Assembly: GCF_001422665.1 (NCBI RefSeq)
Contig: NZ_LMLU01000001.1
Coordinates: forward strand, 912,797 to 976,796
Source: Arthrobacter sp. Leaf234
GTDB lineage: Bacteria; Actinomycetota; Actinomycetes; Actinomycetales; Micrococcaceae
Reading direction: 5' to 3'
DNA: 64,000 nt
The translations under genes were made by a program, and so were the position numbers. The notes under the pieces were generated by a model. That model saw only the letters and a list, made by a program, of their open reading frames with translations, had not been told where the DNA came from and made no database searches. This document shows, one piece after another, positions 1-8,068 of this stretch. Within the stretch, counting starts at the first letter, position 1. Each line of letters starts with the position of its first letter.

Positions 1-1472
1 GCGCCGTCGGCGGTCACGCGGAGGAAGCGTTCGGGGGAGGAACTCGCGACCGCGAAGCCGGGGAAGCGGAGGAAGTGGGCGAAGGGCGCGGGGCTCACGG
101 CGCGCAGGCGGAGGTAGGCCGCCAGGGCGTCGACACGCGGCACCTCGGCGGACAGCGACGTCGTGAGGCACACCTCGTAGGTGGTGCCCTCCGTGATCTC
201 CGCCTGCGCCCGGTGGATCTTCGCAAGGTACTCGGCGCGCGTGTCACGGAGGGTGAAGGCGGGCACGGGCAACGGCCTCCCGGTGCCGGGAGGTGCGGCG
301 GAGGCGACGGCACGCCGTGCCCGCGCCAACCACGCCTCCCGCTCGGGATCGGGCCGTCCGTCGGAGAGCGTGAGGAGGTGCACGGCTCGGTCCGCATGAT
401 CGATCACGACGGCGCGCCCGGCGAAGACGAGCGCCGCATCCGGGAGGGCCTCGCCGGCGGGCGGACCGGAGGAACCCCCGGTCTCCCGCTTGAGCTCGTA
501 GCCGAGGTACCCGAGCCAGCCGAGCCCGAAGTCGCAGGCGAGACCCTCGGGCGAGCGGACCGCCCGCCGGCCCCAGGCGTCGTCGAGCCAGCGGAAGAAC
601 GGCTCCCGCACGCGCGCCGTCACGGCGCCCGCGCTGATCTCCGTGACCCCGTCCCGGTGGAAGGCCTGCTGCCCGAAGGCACCGCCGTCGTCGGCCAGGA
701 TGCTGAAGCGGTTGCGCCCGCCCGGGGCCACGCCGTCCCCACCCGCACCTGCCGCATCCGAGCTGTCGAGCCACACCGCTGCGGCGGACTCCGCGTAGAG
801 CGCCGAGAACAGCGCCGCAGGGTCGGGCCCGGCACCCCGAGCGGCGTCGATGCGCTCGGCGGCGAGGACCAGTCCGCGCCGCACGGCACGCTCCGGTGCG
901 AGCAGCCCGGCACAGGCGGGCAGGGCGGTGAGGGCCAGGCGCACCGCCGGTGGCGTGGGTTCGCCGGTGTGCCCCCGCACGACGACGTCGGCCGCTCCGC
1001 TCGGATCGTCGACGGCGAGCCAGGCGGACTCCTGGTCGGCCCAGCGGTCCCAGAAGGGGGAGTAGGTCTCGCCGTCGCGGGCGATCGCCGAGCGGTGCCG
1101 CACCGCGGCGTCGGCCTCGACCCAGATCACGACGTCGAGATGCGCGCGTGCCGCCGCCGTCGCCGCCCCCACGCCCTCGAGCAGGACGATCTCCGCGGCG
1201 GCCGTCGTGCGCTCCGGCCCGTCCCGGCCGGCCGTCCAGTCCCAGGCGTTCCAGCGGGCGGTGCTGCCCGAGCGCAGCGGCACAAGGACGTGCTCCACGT
1301 AGCGTGCCACGCCGTCGTCGAGACCGTCCCAGCCCGGATAGATGTCCTCGAGGTGGAACACGGACACGGTGTGGTGCTCGCGGAGGAGGGCGGCGAGCTC
1401 GACGGCGAGGGTCGTCTTGCCCGCACCGGACCGGCCGTCGACGGCGATGAGGAGCGGGGTGTCGGCGGGCAC
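1..1472 (-). CDS. pabB: P-loop kinase-like domain fused to aminodeoxychorismate synthase component I (PabB), C-terminus cut by window edge
   Basis: I translated the reverse strand by hand: an open frame starts at GTG 1472 and runs through base 1 without a stop (490 residues visible). Residues 1 to about 200 look like a uridine-kinase-type P-loop domain, with Walker A DGRSGAGKTT near residues 12-21 and a later hydrophobic strand VVIWVEAD. From about residue 205 the protein is PabB-like: RNRFSILAD (about 253), GWLGYLGYELKRE (about 316), and the start of the chorismate-binding domain with EYLAKIHRAQAEITEGTTYEV and SSSPERFL. PabB aminates chorismate to 4-amino-4-deoxychorismate in folate synthesis. 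The start lies 3 nt after the stop of the LysE-family gene, so the two are probably co-transcribed. The kinase substrate is unknown. The PabB assignment is firm; that the kinase part is active is inferred from its intact P-loop. Confidence 0.85.
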   Translation of the reverse strand, partial: MPADTPLLIAVDGRSGAGKTTLAVELAALLREHHTVSVFHLEDIYPGWDGLDDGVARYVEHVLVPLRSGSTARWNAWDWTAGRDGPERTTAAAEIVLLEGVGAATAAARAHLDVVIWVEADAAVRHRSAIARDGETYSPFWDRWADQESAWLAVDDPSGAADVVVRGHTGEPTPPAVRLALTALPACAGLLAPERAVRRGLVLAAERIDAARGAGPDPAALFSALYAESAAAVWLDSSDAAGAGGDGVAPGGRNRFSILADDGGAFGQQAFHRDGVTEISAGAVTARVREPFFRWLDDAWGRRAVRSPEGLACDFGLGWLGYLGYELKRETGGSSGPPAGEALPDAALVFAGRAVVIDHADRAVHLLTLSDGRPDPEREAWLARARRAVASAAPPGTGRPLPVPAFTLRDTRAEYLAKIHRAQAEITEGTTYEVCLTTSLSAEVPRVDALAAYLRLRAVSPAPFAHFLRFPGFAVASSSPERFLRVTADG

Positions 1473-1475
1473 GGC

Positions 1476-2093
1476 TCAGGCCAGCGCGAGCAGCGCGCCG
1501 ACGCCCACGAAGAGCGAGCCGAAGGTCCGGTTGAGGATGGTCTGGCCGCGGTCGCCGCGCGTGAAGCGGCGGAACGAGCGGGCGGTCCCGGCGTAGAAGA
1601 ACCACATGACGAGGACGTCGATCACCACGACGGTCGCTGCCAGCACGCCGTACTGACGCAGGAGGGGCTCGTCCGGCCGGATGAACTGGGGGATCAGCGC
1701 GAGGAAGAACACGACGGCCTTGGGGTTGAGCAGGTTCACCCACACCCCGCGGCGGAACATCGTGAGCCGTCCCTCGGCACCGCGGAGGGCGTGGAGAGCA
1801 CCGTGGTCGGGCTTCTGCAGGAACTTCCTCACGCCGAGGTACACGAGGTAGGCCGCGCCCGTGTAGCGGATGAGGTCGAAGGCGAGGGGCGAGTTCGCCA
1901 CCAGGATCCCGACCCCGGCGGCCGCGATCCCGATGTGCACCAGCAGGGCGGCCTGCTGGCCCAGGATGCCCCAGATGGAGCGCCGGAACCCGACCGTGAG
2001 GGCGTTGCTCATCGTGTTCACCGCACCTGCTCCGGGCACGAAGCTGATGAGGGTTCCGGCGCCGAGCAGCGCCAGCCAGAGCGAGGGGTTCAC
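1476..2093 (-). CDS. LysE/RhtB-family amino-acid exporter
   Basis: A 205-residue integral membrane protein of the usual length for the LysE/RhtB family. It has the N-terminal family signature around FVPGAGAVNTMSNALTVGFR, the central WVNLLNPKAVVFFLALIPQF stretch, and about six hydrophobic segments. Family members export amino acids or derivatives (lysine, threonine, homoserine) across the inner membrane; the substrate here cannot be read from sequence. I chose GTG 2093 (VNPSLWLALLG) because it gives the family length; the open frame continues upstream into unrelated arginine-rich shadow sequence. It precedes the kinase-PabB fusion by 3 nt and follows the phosphatase gene by 23 nt, so 2626 to 1 may be one transcript. 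Confidence 0.88.
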   Translation of the reverse strand: MNPSLWLALLGAGTLISFVPGAGAVNTMSNALTVGFRRSIWGILGQQAALLVHIGIAAAGVGILVANSPLAFDLIRYTGAAYLVYLGVRKFLQKPDHGALHALRGAEGRLTMFRRGVWVNLLNPKAVVFFLALIPQFIRPDEPLLRQYGVLAATVVVIDVLVMWFFYAGTARSFRRFTRGDRGQTILNRTFGSLFVGVGALLALA

Positions 2094-2116
2094 CCGTTCA
2101 TGGTAAGCGTCCGGGA

Positions 2117-2626
2117 TCAGGCGTCCGGCCCGCCGGCGTCGAGCTCCTGCCGCACGAAGCGGACCACGCCGTCGACGGCGCCGTCGACCATGCCCCAGGT
2201 GGCCTCGAAATCGCTGGAGTCGCCGTACCAGGGGTCGTAGATGCCGAGCTCCTCGAGGTCGGTGTCCGTGGTCGACGGGTCGAATTCGCGCAGCAGGTGG
2301 ATCCGGTCCCGGGACGCGTCGTCGGGCGCTTCGGAGCGCAGCTCGCGGTAGTGGTCGAGGTCGAGCGCCAGGATGAGATCCCGCTCGCGGTACCACGCGC
2401 TCTCGAAGCGCCGCGCTCGGTGGAGGTGGCTCTCGATGCCCAGCTCCGTCAGCTTCGCTGCCGCGCGCTCGTCGATGGGTCGCCCGGACTCCCAGTCCGT
2501 GGTGCCCGCGGAGTCCACCAGGACGTCGTCCGCCATGCCCGCCCGGGCGAACGCGTGGGCCAGCATGAGTTCGGCCATGGGGGAGCGGCAGATGTTGCCG
2601 GTGCAGACGGTGACGATGCGGTACAT
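2117..2626 (-). CDS. Low-molecular-weight protein tyrosine phosphatase
   Basis: A 169-residue cytoplasmic phosphatase. The N-terminal active-site loop CTGNICRS (Cys and Arg of CX5R) directly follows the first beta strand, and the general-acid motif DPWYGD lies near residue 130; both are diagnostic for the LMW-PTP fold. Actinobacterial homologues dephosphorylate protein tyrosines or small phospho-compounds; the target here is unknown. The start looks leaderless: TAGGCT (2633-2638, reverse strand) is followed by six bases and then the ATG. It heads a probable operon with the LysE-family gene and the kinase-PabB gene. Confidence 0.9.
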   Translation of the reverse strand: MYRIVTVCTGNICRSPMAELMLAHAFARAGMADDVLVDSAGTTDWESGRPIDERAAAKLTELGIESHLHRARRFESAWYRERDLILALDLDHYRELRSEAPDDASRDRIHLLREFDPSTTDTDLEELGIYDPWYGDSSDFEATWGMVDGAVDGVVRFVRQELDAGGPDA

Positions 2627-2727
2627 GCGGACAGCCTAGCGGCGCCCGGCGCCGTGGCTAGGACCGGCGGGCCCCCGAGCGGACGCGCTGGAGCAGGAGC
2701 ACGACGGCGGACACGTGCTGCCCCGTC

Positions 2728-3525
2728 TCAGCCCCGGGCAAGGATCTCGACGCTCGGCATGAGGAAGACGCCGCCGTCGCGCCGTGCCCACCGGCGCCAA
2801 CCCTCGGCCAGCCGCCGGAGGGTCTGCTGCTCGGCGAGCCCGCGCTCCAGCGCCTGCGTCGCGAAGGCGGAGTGCAGTACCCGGTCCGCCCAGGAGTCCG
2901 CGAGGAACCGGCGGTCCGCTTCGGCGGAGTAGGTCCAGTTCGACGACGACACCTCGATCTCCGCGAAGCCTGCCGCCGCGGCCCAGCCGGGGAGTCGCCG
3001 CCCTGCGTCGGGCTCGCCCCGGTTCCCGCGGGCCAGGTGCCCGTAGAGCCCGCGCCACTCGTCGAGCTCGTCGACGGCCGGGAACCAGGTCATCGCCCCG
3101 AAGTCGGCCTCGCGGACCGCGACGAGCCCGCCGGGCCGCACCACACGTCGCATCTCGCGGAGCGCAGCGACGGGATCGGCCAGGTGCTGGAGGACCTGAT
3201 GGGCGTGGACGACGTCGAAGGACTCGTCGGCGGCATCGAGGTCGTAGACGTTGCCCTCGCGGAACGTCAGGTTCAGGAGGTCGGCGTGGGCCTCGGAGGC
3301 CTCCGCGATGACGTCCGCCGAGCTGTCGATACCCACCACCGCGCCGGGGACCACGAGATCGGCGAATCCGGCGGTGATGCTGCCGGGGCCGCAGCCGATG
3401 TCGAGCAGGTCCATCCCGCTCTCGAGGAGCGGCTCGAGGTACGCGGCCGATGTCGCGACCGTTCGGGCGGCATGCGCCGCGGTGACGCTGGGGTGGTGGC
3501 CGTGGGAGTAGACCTCGTCGCTCAT
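2728..3525 (-). CDS. Class I SAM-dependent methyltransferase
   Basis: A 265-residue methyltransferase. Motif I is LLDIGCGPGSITAGF (about residues 40-54), followed by an acidic end of strand 2 (GIDSS), and HAHQVLQHLADPVAALREMRRVVRPGG as motifs II/III, the pattern of UbiE/Methyltransf_11 proteins. The C-terminal half contains a substrate region with WTYSAEADRRFLADSW that I cannot link to a known substrate. The start is probably leaderless: TACGCT (3532-3537, reverse strand), then six bases, then ATG. It lies between the phosphatase and a marR gene with no clear functional link to either. Confidence 0.85.
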   Translation of the reverse strand: MSDEVYSHGHHPSVTAAHAARTVATSAAYLEPLLESGMDLLDIGCGPGSITAGFADLVVPGAVVGIDSSADVIAEASEAHADLLNLTFREGNVYDLDAADESFDVVHAHQVLQHLADPVAALREMRRVVRPGGLVAVREADFGAMTWFPAVDELDEWRGLYGHLARGNRGEPDAGRRLPGWAAAAGFAEIEVSSSNWTYSAEADRRFLADSWADRVLHSAFATQALERGLAEQQTLRRLAEGWRRWARRDGGVFLMPSVEILARG

Positions 3526-3551
3526 GAGGGGAGCGTAGCGCGGGCCGGCCC

Positions 3552-4022
3552 TCAGTCAGCGGCTGTGTCGTCCCGCGCCTCGATCGTCGCGGCGACCGTC
3601 GCGTCCGTCACCTGCTGCATCATGTCGCGCAGCAGTGTGAGTTCCTCCTCGGAGTACCGGTCGAGGACGCCGGTGATGTGACGTCCGAGGGGGGCGAAGA
3701 GCAGGGCGCCGGTGGTGCGCGCCTTCTCCGTCAGCTCGAGGTGGACCTGGCGCCGGTCGACGTCGCTGCGCCGTCTCGTCACGTGTCCTGCGGAGTCGAG
3801 CCGGTCCACGAGCGCCGTGGTGGCGGGCGAGCTGAGGTTGAGTTCCTCCCGGAGAAGGCCCGGCGTGACGGTGAGCCCGGCCCGCGCGGCACCCATCATG
3901 ATGCTCAGGGCGTGCAGGTCCGTGCGGTAGAGGCTGTCGCGGTTGCTCGCGACGTCCACGTAGCGGTCGGTCTCCACGGTGAACTGGCGCATGAGTGCCA
4001 TGAGGTCGTCCCGAGCCGCCAT
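3552..4022 (-). CDS. MarR-family transcriptional regulator
   Basis: A 156-residue winged-helix regulator. The MarR fold shows as LTVTPGLLREELNLSSPATTALVDRLDSAGHVTRRR (recognition helix and the start of the wing) followed by SDVDRRQVHLELTEKA, the family's D-R-R wing motif. I chose ATG 4022 (MAARDDLMALMRQ) because a GAGGAACG ribosome site stands just upstream and the longer frame runs into the divergent gene. It is divergent from the MMPL transporter gene with palindromic sequence between them, so it most likely represses itself and the exporter until a ligand binds. Ligand unknown. Confidence 0.9.
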   Translation of the reverse strand: MAARDDLMALMRQFTVETDRYVDVASNRDSLYRTDLHALSIMMGAARAGLTVTPGLLREELNLSSPATTALVDRLDSAGHVTRRRSDVDRRQVHLELTEKARTTGALLFAPLGRHITGVLDRYSEEELTLLRDMMQQVTDATVAATIEARDDTAAD

Positions 4023-4043
4023 CGTTCCTCGCCTTCTTTCCTT

Positions 4044-4099
4044 CCAGCCTAGGCTGGTTCCCATTATCTCCATCATAGATATACTTTGCTGCAGAGATA
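4044..4099. promoter_or_regulatory. marR/mmpL divergent control region with two inverted repeats
   Basis: The 100-bp region between marR and the MMPL gene is AT-rich compared with its surroundings. It contains a perfect 14-bp palindrome CCAGCCTAGGCTGG (4044-4057) and a second inverted repeat TATCT-N7-AGATA (4065-4081). TATACT at 4080-4085 is a good -10 for the exporter, and GATAAT (reverse strand, 4063-4068) a good -10 for marR, so both repeats overlap or flank promoter elements. Binding of the adjacent MarR is inferred. Confidence 0.6.
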
Positions 4100-4122
4100 C
4101 CTTGAGGAAGGCGTGGAAGTTC

Positions 4123-6273
4123 ATGAGAAGTACGTGGTTGAGGGTCCTGCTGCCCGTCGTCGTCGTCCTGATCTGGCTGGCGGGGGCCGCGGTGGGCGGG
4201 CCGACGTTCGGTCGGCTCGAGGAGGTGTCGAGCAACGACCAGGCGTCATTCCTGCCGGCGAGCGCCGAGTCCACGGAGGCCGGGGAACTGCAGCAGCAGT
4301 TCAGTGACTCGGAGGCCATCCCGGCGGTCATCGTGGCGGAGTCGGGTACGGAGATCGCGCAGGAGGAACTCGGGCCCTACGCGGACCTCGGCGCCACGCT
4401 CGGTGCCGTCGAGGGACTGGAGCCGCCGGCGGAGGGCGCCCCCGCCGTCGCCGGTCCCATCCCCTCGGAGGACGGCTTCGCGGTCCAGTACATCGCCTTC
4501 GTCTCGCCGGATGCCGAGCTCGCCGAGGTGGTCACGGAACTGCGGCAGGTCCTCGCCGATGACCTGCCCGACGGCGTCACGGGCTACGTCACGGGGCCCG
4601 CCGGCTTCACCAACGACCTCGTGGAGGCCTTCGGCGGTATCGACGGGATCCTGCTCGGGGTGGCGCTCGGCGCGGTCTTCGTCATCCTGCTCGCCGTCTA
4701 CCGTTCCGTGGTCCTGCCGTTCCTCGTCCTGCTGACCTCCGTCTTCGCCCTCGCCACGTCCATCCTGCTGGTCTTCGCGTTCGCGAAGCTCGACTGGATC
4801 CAGCTGAGCGGACAGAGCCAGGGCATCCTGTCCATCCTCGTGATCGGCGCCGCCACCGACTACGCGCTGCTGCTCGTCGCGCGGTTCCGGGAAGCACTCG
4901 CGGAGAACGAGACCAGGTGGGACGCGATGCGCGTGGCCTACCGCGGCTCGGTCGAACCCATCCTGGCCTCGGGCGCCACGGTGATCCTGGGCCTGCTCTG
5001 CCTGCTCTTCTCGGACCTCAACTCGAACAGGAGCCTCGGGCCGATCGCGGCCATCGGGATCGTCTTCTCCCTCGCTGCCGCGCTGACGCTCCTGCCTGCG
5101 CTCCTGCTGCTGTTCGGGCGCGCCGCGTTCTGGCCACTGCGGCCGCGCTACGATCCCCGGCTCGCGGTCGCCGTCGCACCCCACCACGGCAGGCACGCCG
5201 CACCCACCGCTGCGGGTGCCGAGACCGGCCTCGAGCGGCTGAAAGGCATCTGGAAGCGTGTGGCGCTGCAGGTGGCACGCCGTCCTCGCGTCCTCTGGAT
5301 CGCGTCGCTGCTCATCCTCGTCGCGGGAGCCCTCGGGCTCACCCAGCTGCAGGCCAGCGGTGTATCGCAGTCCGCACTGATCCTGGCGCCCTCCAACGCC
5401 GTGGACGGCCAGGAGGCGCTCGGCCGTCACTTCGATGCGGGCTCCGGCAGCCCCGTCTACGTCGTGGCACCGGAGGGGGATCAGGACGCTGCGCTCGACA
5501 CCGTGAGTGCCCAGGAGGGCATCGCCGACGCGAGCCTCACGGCCGATCCGAGCGGTGCCGCGGTCGTCGAGGACGGCCGGGTGCTCATCAGCGGCACGCT
5601 CGAGTACCAGGCGGACTCGGACCGGGCGGAGGACGTGGTGCGGGACCTGCGGACCGCGCTCGACGACGCCAGCCCGGATGCGCTCGTCGGCGGCGTGACC
5701 GCGGTGGCCATCGACACGAACGACACCGCGCTGGCCGACCTCGTGAAGATCATCCCGATCGTCCTGCTCGTCATCCTCGTGGTCCTCGTCATCCTGCTGC
5801 GCTCGGTGCTGGCGCCCGTGCTGCTCGTGGCCAGTGTGGCGCTCTCCAATGCGACGGCGCTCGGCGTCTCCGCACTCGTGTTCAACAACGTGTTCGGCTT
5901 CGAGGGCGCGGACGCCTCGGTGCCGCTCTTCGCCTTCGTGTTCCTCGTGGCGCTCGGCGTGGACTACAACATCTTCCTGATGACCCGCGTCAGGGAGGAG
6001 TCGCTGCGCATCGGGACACGGCCGGGGATCCTCCGCGGCCTCGGGGTCACGGGCGGCGTCATCACGTCGGCGGGCGTCGTCCTCGCGGCGACCTTCGCGG
6101 CACTGGGGGTCATCCCGATCCTGTTCCTCGCGCAGATCGCCTTCGTCGTGGCGTTTGGCGTCCTGCTGGACACCGTGCTGGTGCGCTCGCTGCTCATCCC
6201 GGCCCTCGCCTACGACATCGGGCCGGCGATCTGGTGGCCGTCCAAGCTCGGGAAGACCCCCTCGCCGCGCTAG
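4123..6273 (+). CDS. MMPL-family (RND-type) membrane transporter
   Basis: A 716-residue protein built of two similar halves. Each half has one N-terminal membrane helix, a periplasmic domain and a bundle of about five helices, as in MMPL/RND transporters. The first bundle contains GAATDYALLLVARFREAL and the second ALGVDYNIFLMTRVREES, the matching family motifs (G-x-x-x-D-Y) with aspartates expected to carry protons. Family members export drugs, lipids or peptides using the proton gradient. ATG 4123 was chosen because the longer frame runs into the marR gene and GAGGAAGG stands upstream. Divergent from marR, so probably induced by a MarR ligand. Substrate unknown. Confidence 0.9.
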   Translation: MRSTWLRVLLPVVVVLIWLAGAAVGGPTFGRLEEVSSNDQASFLPASAESTEAGELQQQFSDSEAIPAVIVAESGTEIAQEELGPYADLGATLGAVEGLEPPAEGAPAVAGPIPSEDGFAVQYIAFVSPDAELAEVVTELRQVLADDLPDGVTGYVTGPAGFTNDLVEAFGGIDGILLGVALGAVFVILLAVYRSVVLPFLVLLTSVFALATSILLVFAFAKLDWIQLSGQSQGILSILVIGAATDYALLLVARFREALAENETRWDAMRVAYRGSVEPILASGATVILGLLCLLFSDLNSNRSLGPIAAIGIVFSLAAALTLLPALLLLFGRAAFWPLRPRYDPRLAVAVAPHHGRHAAPTAAGAETGLERLKGIWKRVALQVARRPRVLWIASLLILVAGALGLTQLQASGVSQSALILAPSNAVDGQEALGRHFDAGSGSPVYVVAPEGDQDAALDTVSAQEGIADASLTADPSGAAVVEDGRVLISGTLEYQADSDRAEDVVRDLRTALDDASPDALVGGVTAVAIDTNDTALADLVKIIPIVLLVILVVLVILLRSVLAPVLLVASVALSNATALGVSALVFNNVFGFEGADASVPLFAFVFLVALGVDYNIFLMTRVREESLRIGTRPGILRGLGVTGGVITSAGVVLAATFAALGVIPILFLAQIAFVVAFGVLLDTVLVRSLLIPALAYDIGPAIWWPSKLGKTPSPR

Positions 6274-6430
6274 CGGTCCCCGCCCGTGGAGGGGCCGTCC
6301 GGATGAGCTCCGACGGTCCTTCCGCGTCGCCGGGTGCACCTGCCCTGCGGCCCTGCGCCCACCGCCCCGGGCCTTCCGCAAGCTTTGCGCAAGAACCGGA
6401 TGGTTCCGCATCCTCGCAACCCGCTGTCGC

Positions 6431-6445
6431 TACCCTTGGACTGTG
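6431..6445 (+). promoter_or_regulatory. Leaderless promoter and start of the HPt-like gene
   Basis: TACCCT at 6431-6436 is followed by exactly six bases and then the GTG at 6443. This TANNNT-N6-start spacing puts the transcription start on the first base of the start codon, the usual geometry of leaderless actinobacterial mRNAs. No ribosome site precedes the GTG. The element decides the start, but it is a prediction from spacing only; no convincing -35 is visible. Confidence 0.5.
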
Positions 6446-6913
6446 CCCATCCATTCGACTCCGTCAGGTCCTGGTCAGCACCAGGACAGCGGGACGGCAC
6501 CCCCCAGGAGTGAAGCCGTCCCGGCTACGGGCGCGCCGGGCAAGGCTGCTCCGCTGCTGGTGCCGGCGGTCCTGGAGGACATGAGGAGCGATTTCGACGA
6601 TCCCGCCGTCGTCAACCGGTTCGCCCACGACTTCTGCTCGACGCTCGGGGGGAAGATCGACCGGCTGGACGTCCGGTTGCGGGGCGGCGATGCCATGGGC
6701 GCAGCGGACGCGGTGCTCAGCGTCACGACGTCGTCGGCCATGGTGGGGGCCGTGCGCCTGACGCAGGCCGCGCTCCGGATGCAGCGCCTGATCGCGGCGG
6801 ACGACCTCGACGAGGCCTTGCACTCCCTCGCACTCCTCCGGGCGTGCGCGGCGGACACCGTGGCGGCGCTCGGCCGGTCCTACCCGGTCGGGAGCGCGGA
6901 CGCTGCGCCCTAG
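6443..6913 (+). CDS. HPt-like four-helix protein lacking the phosphorylatable histidine
   Basis: A 156-residue protein with a proline-rich N-terminus of about 40 residues, then a helical domain: VLEDMRSDFDDPAVVNRFAHDF, then SVTTSSAMVGAVRL, then two more helices. The SSAMVGA stretch fits the conserved AH-x-LK-[GS]-SS-A motif of histidine phosphotransfer (HPt) domains. At the position of the phospho-accepting histidine the residue is Leu92, and the usual lysine is Thr95. It cannot act as a classic phosphorelay protein unless another residue is used. It converges on an orphan response regulator gene whose stop is 63 bp away. A role as a binding partner or brake of that regulator is a guess. Confidence 0.65.
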   Translation: MPIHSTPSGPGQHQDSGTAPPRSEAVPATGAPGKAAPLLVPAVLEDMRSDFDDPAVVNRFAHDFCSTLGGKIDRLDVRLRGGDAMGAADAVLSVTTSSAMVGAVRLTQAALRMQRLIAADDLDEALHSLALLRACAADTVAALGRSYPVGSADAAP

Positions 6914-6976
6914 ACCGGCTTGGTGCGGTGCCGACCCGCGGGGACGCTGTCCGGTCCCACGCGGGGGAGCCGACGG

Positions 6977-7801
6977 CTACCGGGAGGTCGAGCTCCTCGG
7001 CATGATCCTGAAGCCGACGCCGCGCACCGTGGTGATGAGATCCGGGTCCCCCGAGGTCCGGGCCAGTTTCTGCCGCAGGTTCGCGATGTGCACCTCGATG
7101 GCGCGCTCGTCCGTGCGGCTGACGAAGTTGTAGCCCCGGTACTCCCTGCCGCGCGATACGCGCACCAGCTCTTCCTTGGTGCGCACCGCACCGTTGCTGC
7201 GGAGCAGTTCGTGGAGGAGGTTGAACTCGGTCTTGGTGAGCGGGAGTTCGACGCCTGAGCAGGTCGCGGTGCGGGCCTCGCCGTCCAGCACCAGGTTGCC
7301 GTTGCGGAGGAGGTCCGCCGCATCGGGCGGGGGCCCGGTGGTGGCCGCCGGGGCAGGCGCGGTGCCACCGGACGGTCCGGGGGTGACGGTCGCGGGGGGA
7401 GCCACCGGCTGGCCGATGCGGGGCCGGCGCAGCATCGCGTCGATCCGCGCCCTCAGTTCCCGCGGGCGGAAGGGCTTGAGGACGTAGTCGTCCGCGCCGG
7501 CCTGCAGAGCGGTCAGCACGTCCATCTCGTCCGTGCGGCCACTCAGGACGATCACGTAGCAGTCCGACGTCGTACGGATGCGGCGCAGCACCTCGTAGCC
7601 GTCGATATCGGGGAGGCCGATGTCGAGCGTCACGACCGCCGGATGTTCCTGCCGCACGGCATCCACCCCCTCGCGGCCCGTCGCGGCACCGCTTGCCGCG
7701 AAGCCGCCCTGCTCGAGGACGGCGCACAGCAGGTTGCGGATGTCGAGGTCGTCCTCGATCACGACCGCTGCGCGGCGGTCACCGGCAGCGACGCTATTCA
7801 T
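6977..7801 (-). CDS. OmpR/PhoB-family response regulator (orphan)
   Basis: A 274-residue two-domain regulator. The receiver has the acidic pair in VVIEDDLDIR, the phospho-acceptor Asp in TLDIGLPDIDGYEV, the Thr/Ser switch region VLSGRTDE and the lysine in DYVLKPFRPREL. A proline/glycine/alanine-rich linker of about 40 residues follows. The C-terminal winged helix has LTKTEFNLLHELL and DERAIEVHIANLRQKL ending in TTVRGVGFRI, typical of the OmpR class. I chose ATG 7801 (MNSVAAGDRR), just before the first receiver strand. No histidine kinase lies nearby; the only possible partner in view is the convergent HPt-like protein. Targets unknown. Confidence 0.9.
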   Translation of the reverse strand: MNSVAAGDRRAAVVIEDDLDIRNLLCAVLEQGGFAASGAATGREGVDAVRQEHPAVVTLDIGLPDIDGYEVLRRIRTTSDCYVIVLSGRTDEMDVLTALQAGADDYVLKPFRPRELRARIDAMLRRPRIGQPVAPPATVTPGPSGGTAPAPAATTGPPPDAADLLRNGNLVLDGEARTATCSGVELPLTKTEFNLLHELLRSNGAVRTKEELVRVSRGREYRGYNFVSRTDERAIEVHIANLRQKLARTSGDPDLITTVRGVGFRIMPRSSTSR

Positions 7802-8068
7802 GGGCTGCGACCTTCGGCTCGGTCGCCAGCAGCGCCGCTTCGGACGGATGCTCCGCCTGCCGGGCGGACGGGAGTTCGGAAGTGACGGCGGGTGTCCGTG
7901 CCATGGTGCGAGACCTGTTCTCTTCGGCGGCCCGGCTGACCGCGTGGGTCCCGTGGCTTTGCGTCCCCGGCTCGCACCGGGTTTGCCTTTGTCGACGGGC
8001 GGCTGCCCGCTCCATGATTTTAGCAACCCGCACCGACGCCGTGGGATCGCTCCCTCCATCACACTCCG

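Noticed and set aside
75-2240. Long forward open frame (721 codons) over the left end
   Set aside because: Its protein is Gly/Arg/Glu-rich without motifs; the reverse strand encodes clear PabB, LysE and phosphatase motifs in the same bases.
4246-6411. 721-codon reverse frame opposite the MMPL gene
   Set aside because: Arg/Asp/Gly-rich, no recognisable domain; a mirror of the third-position G/C bias of the MMPL gene.
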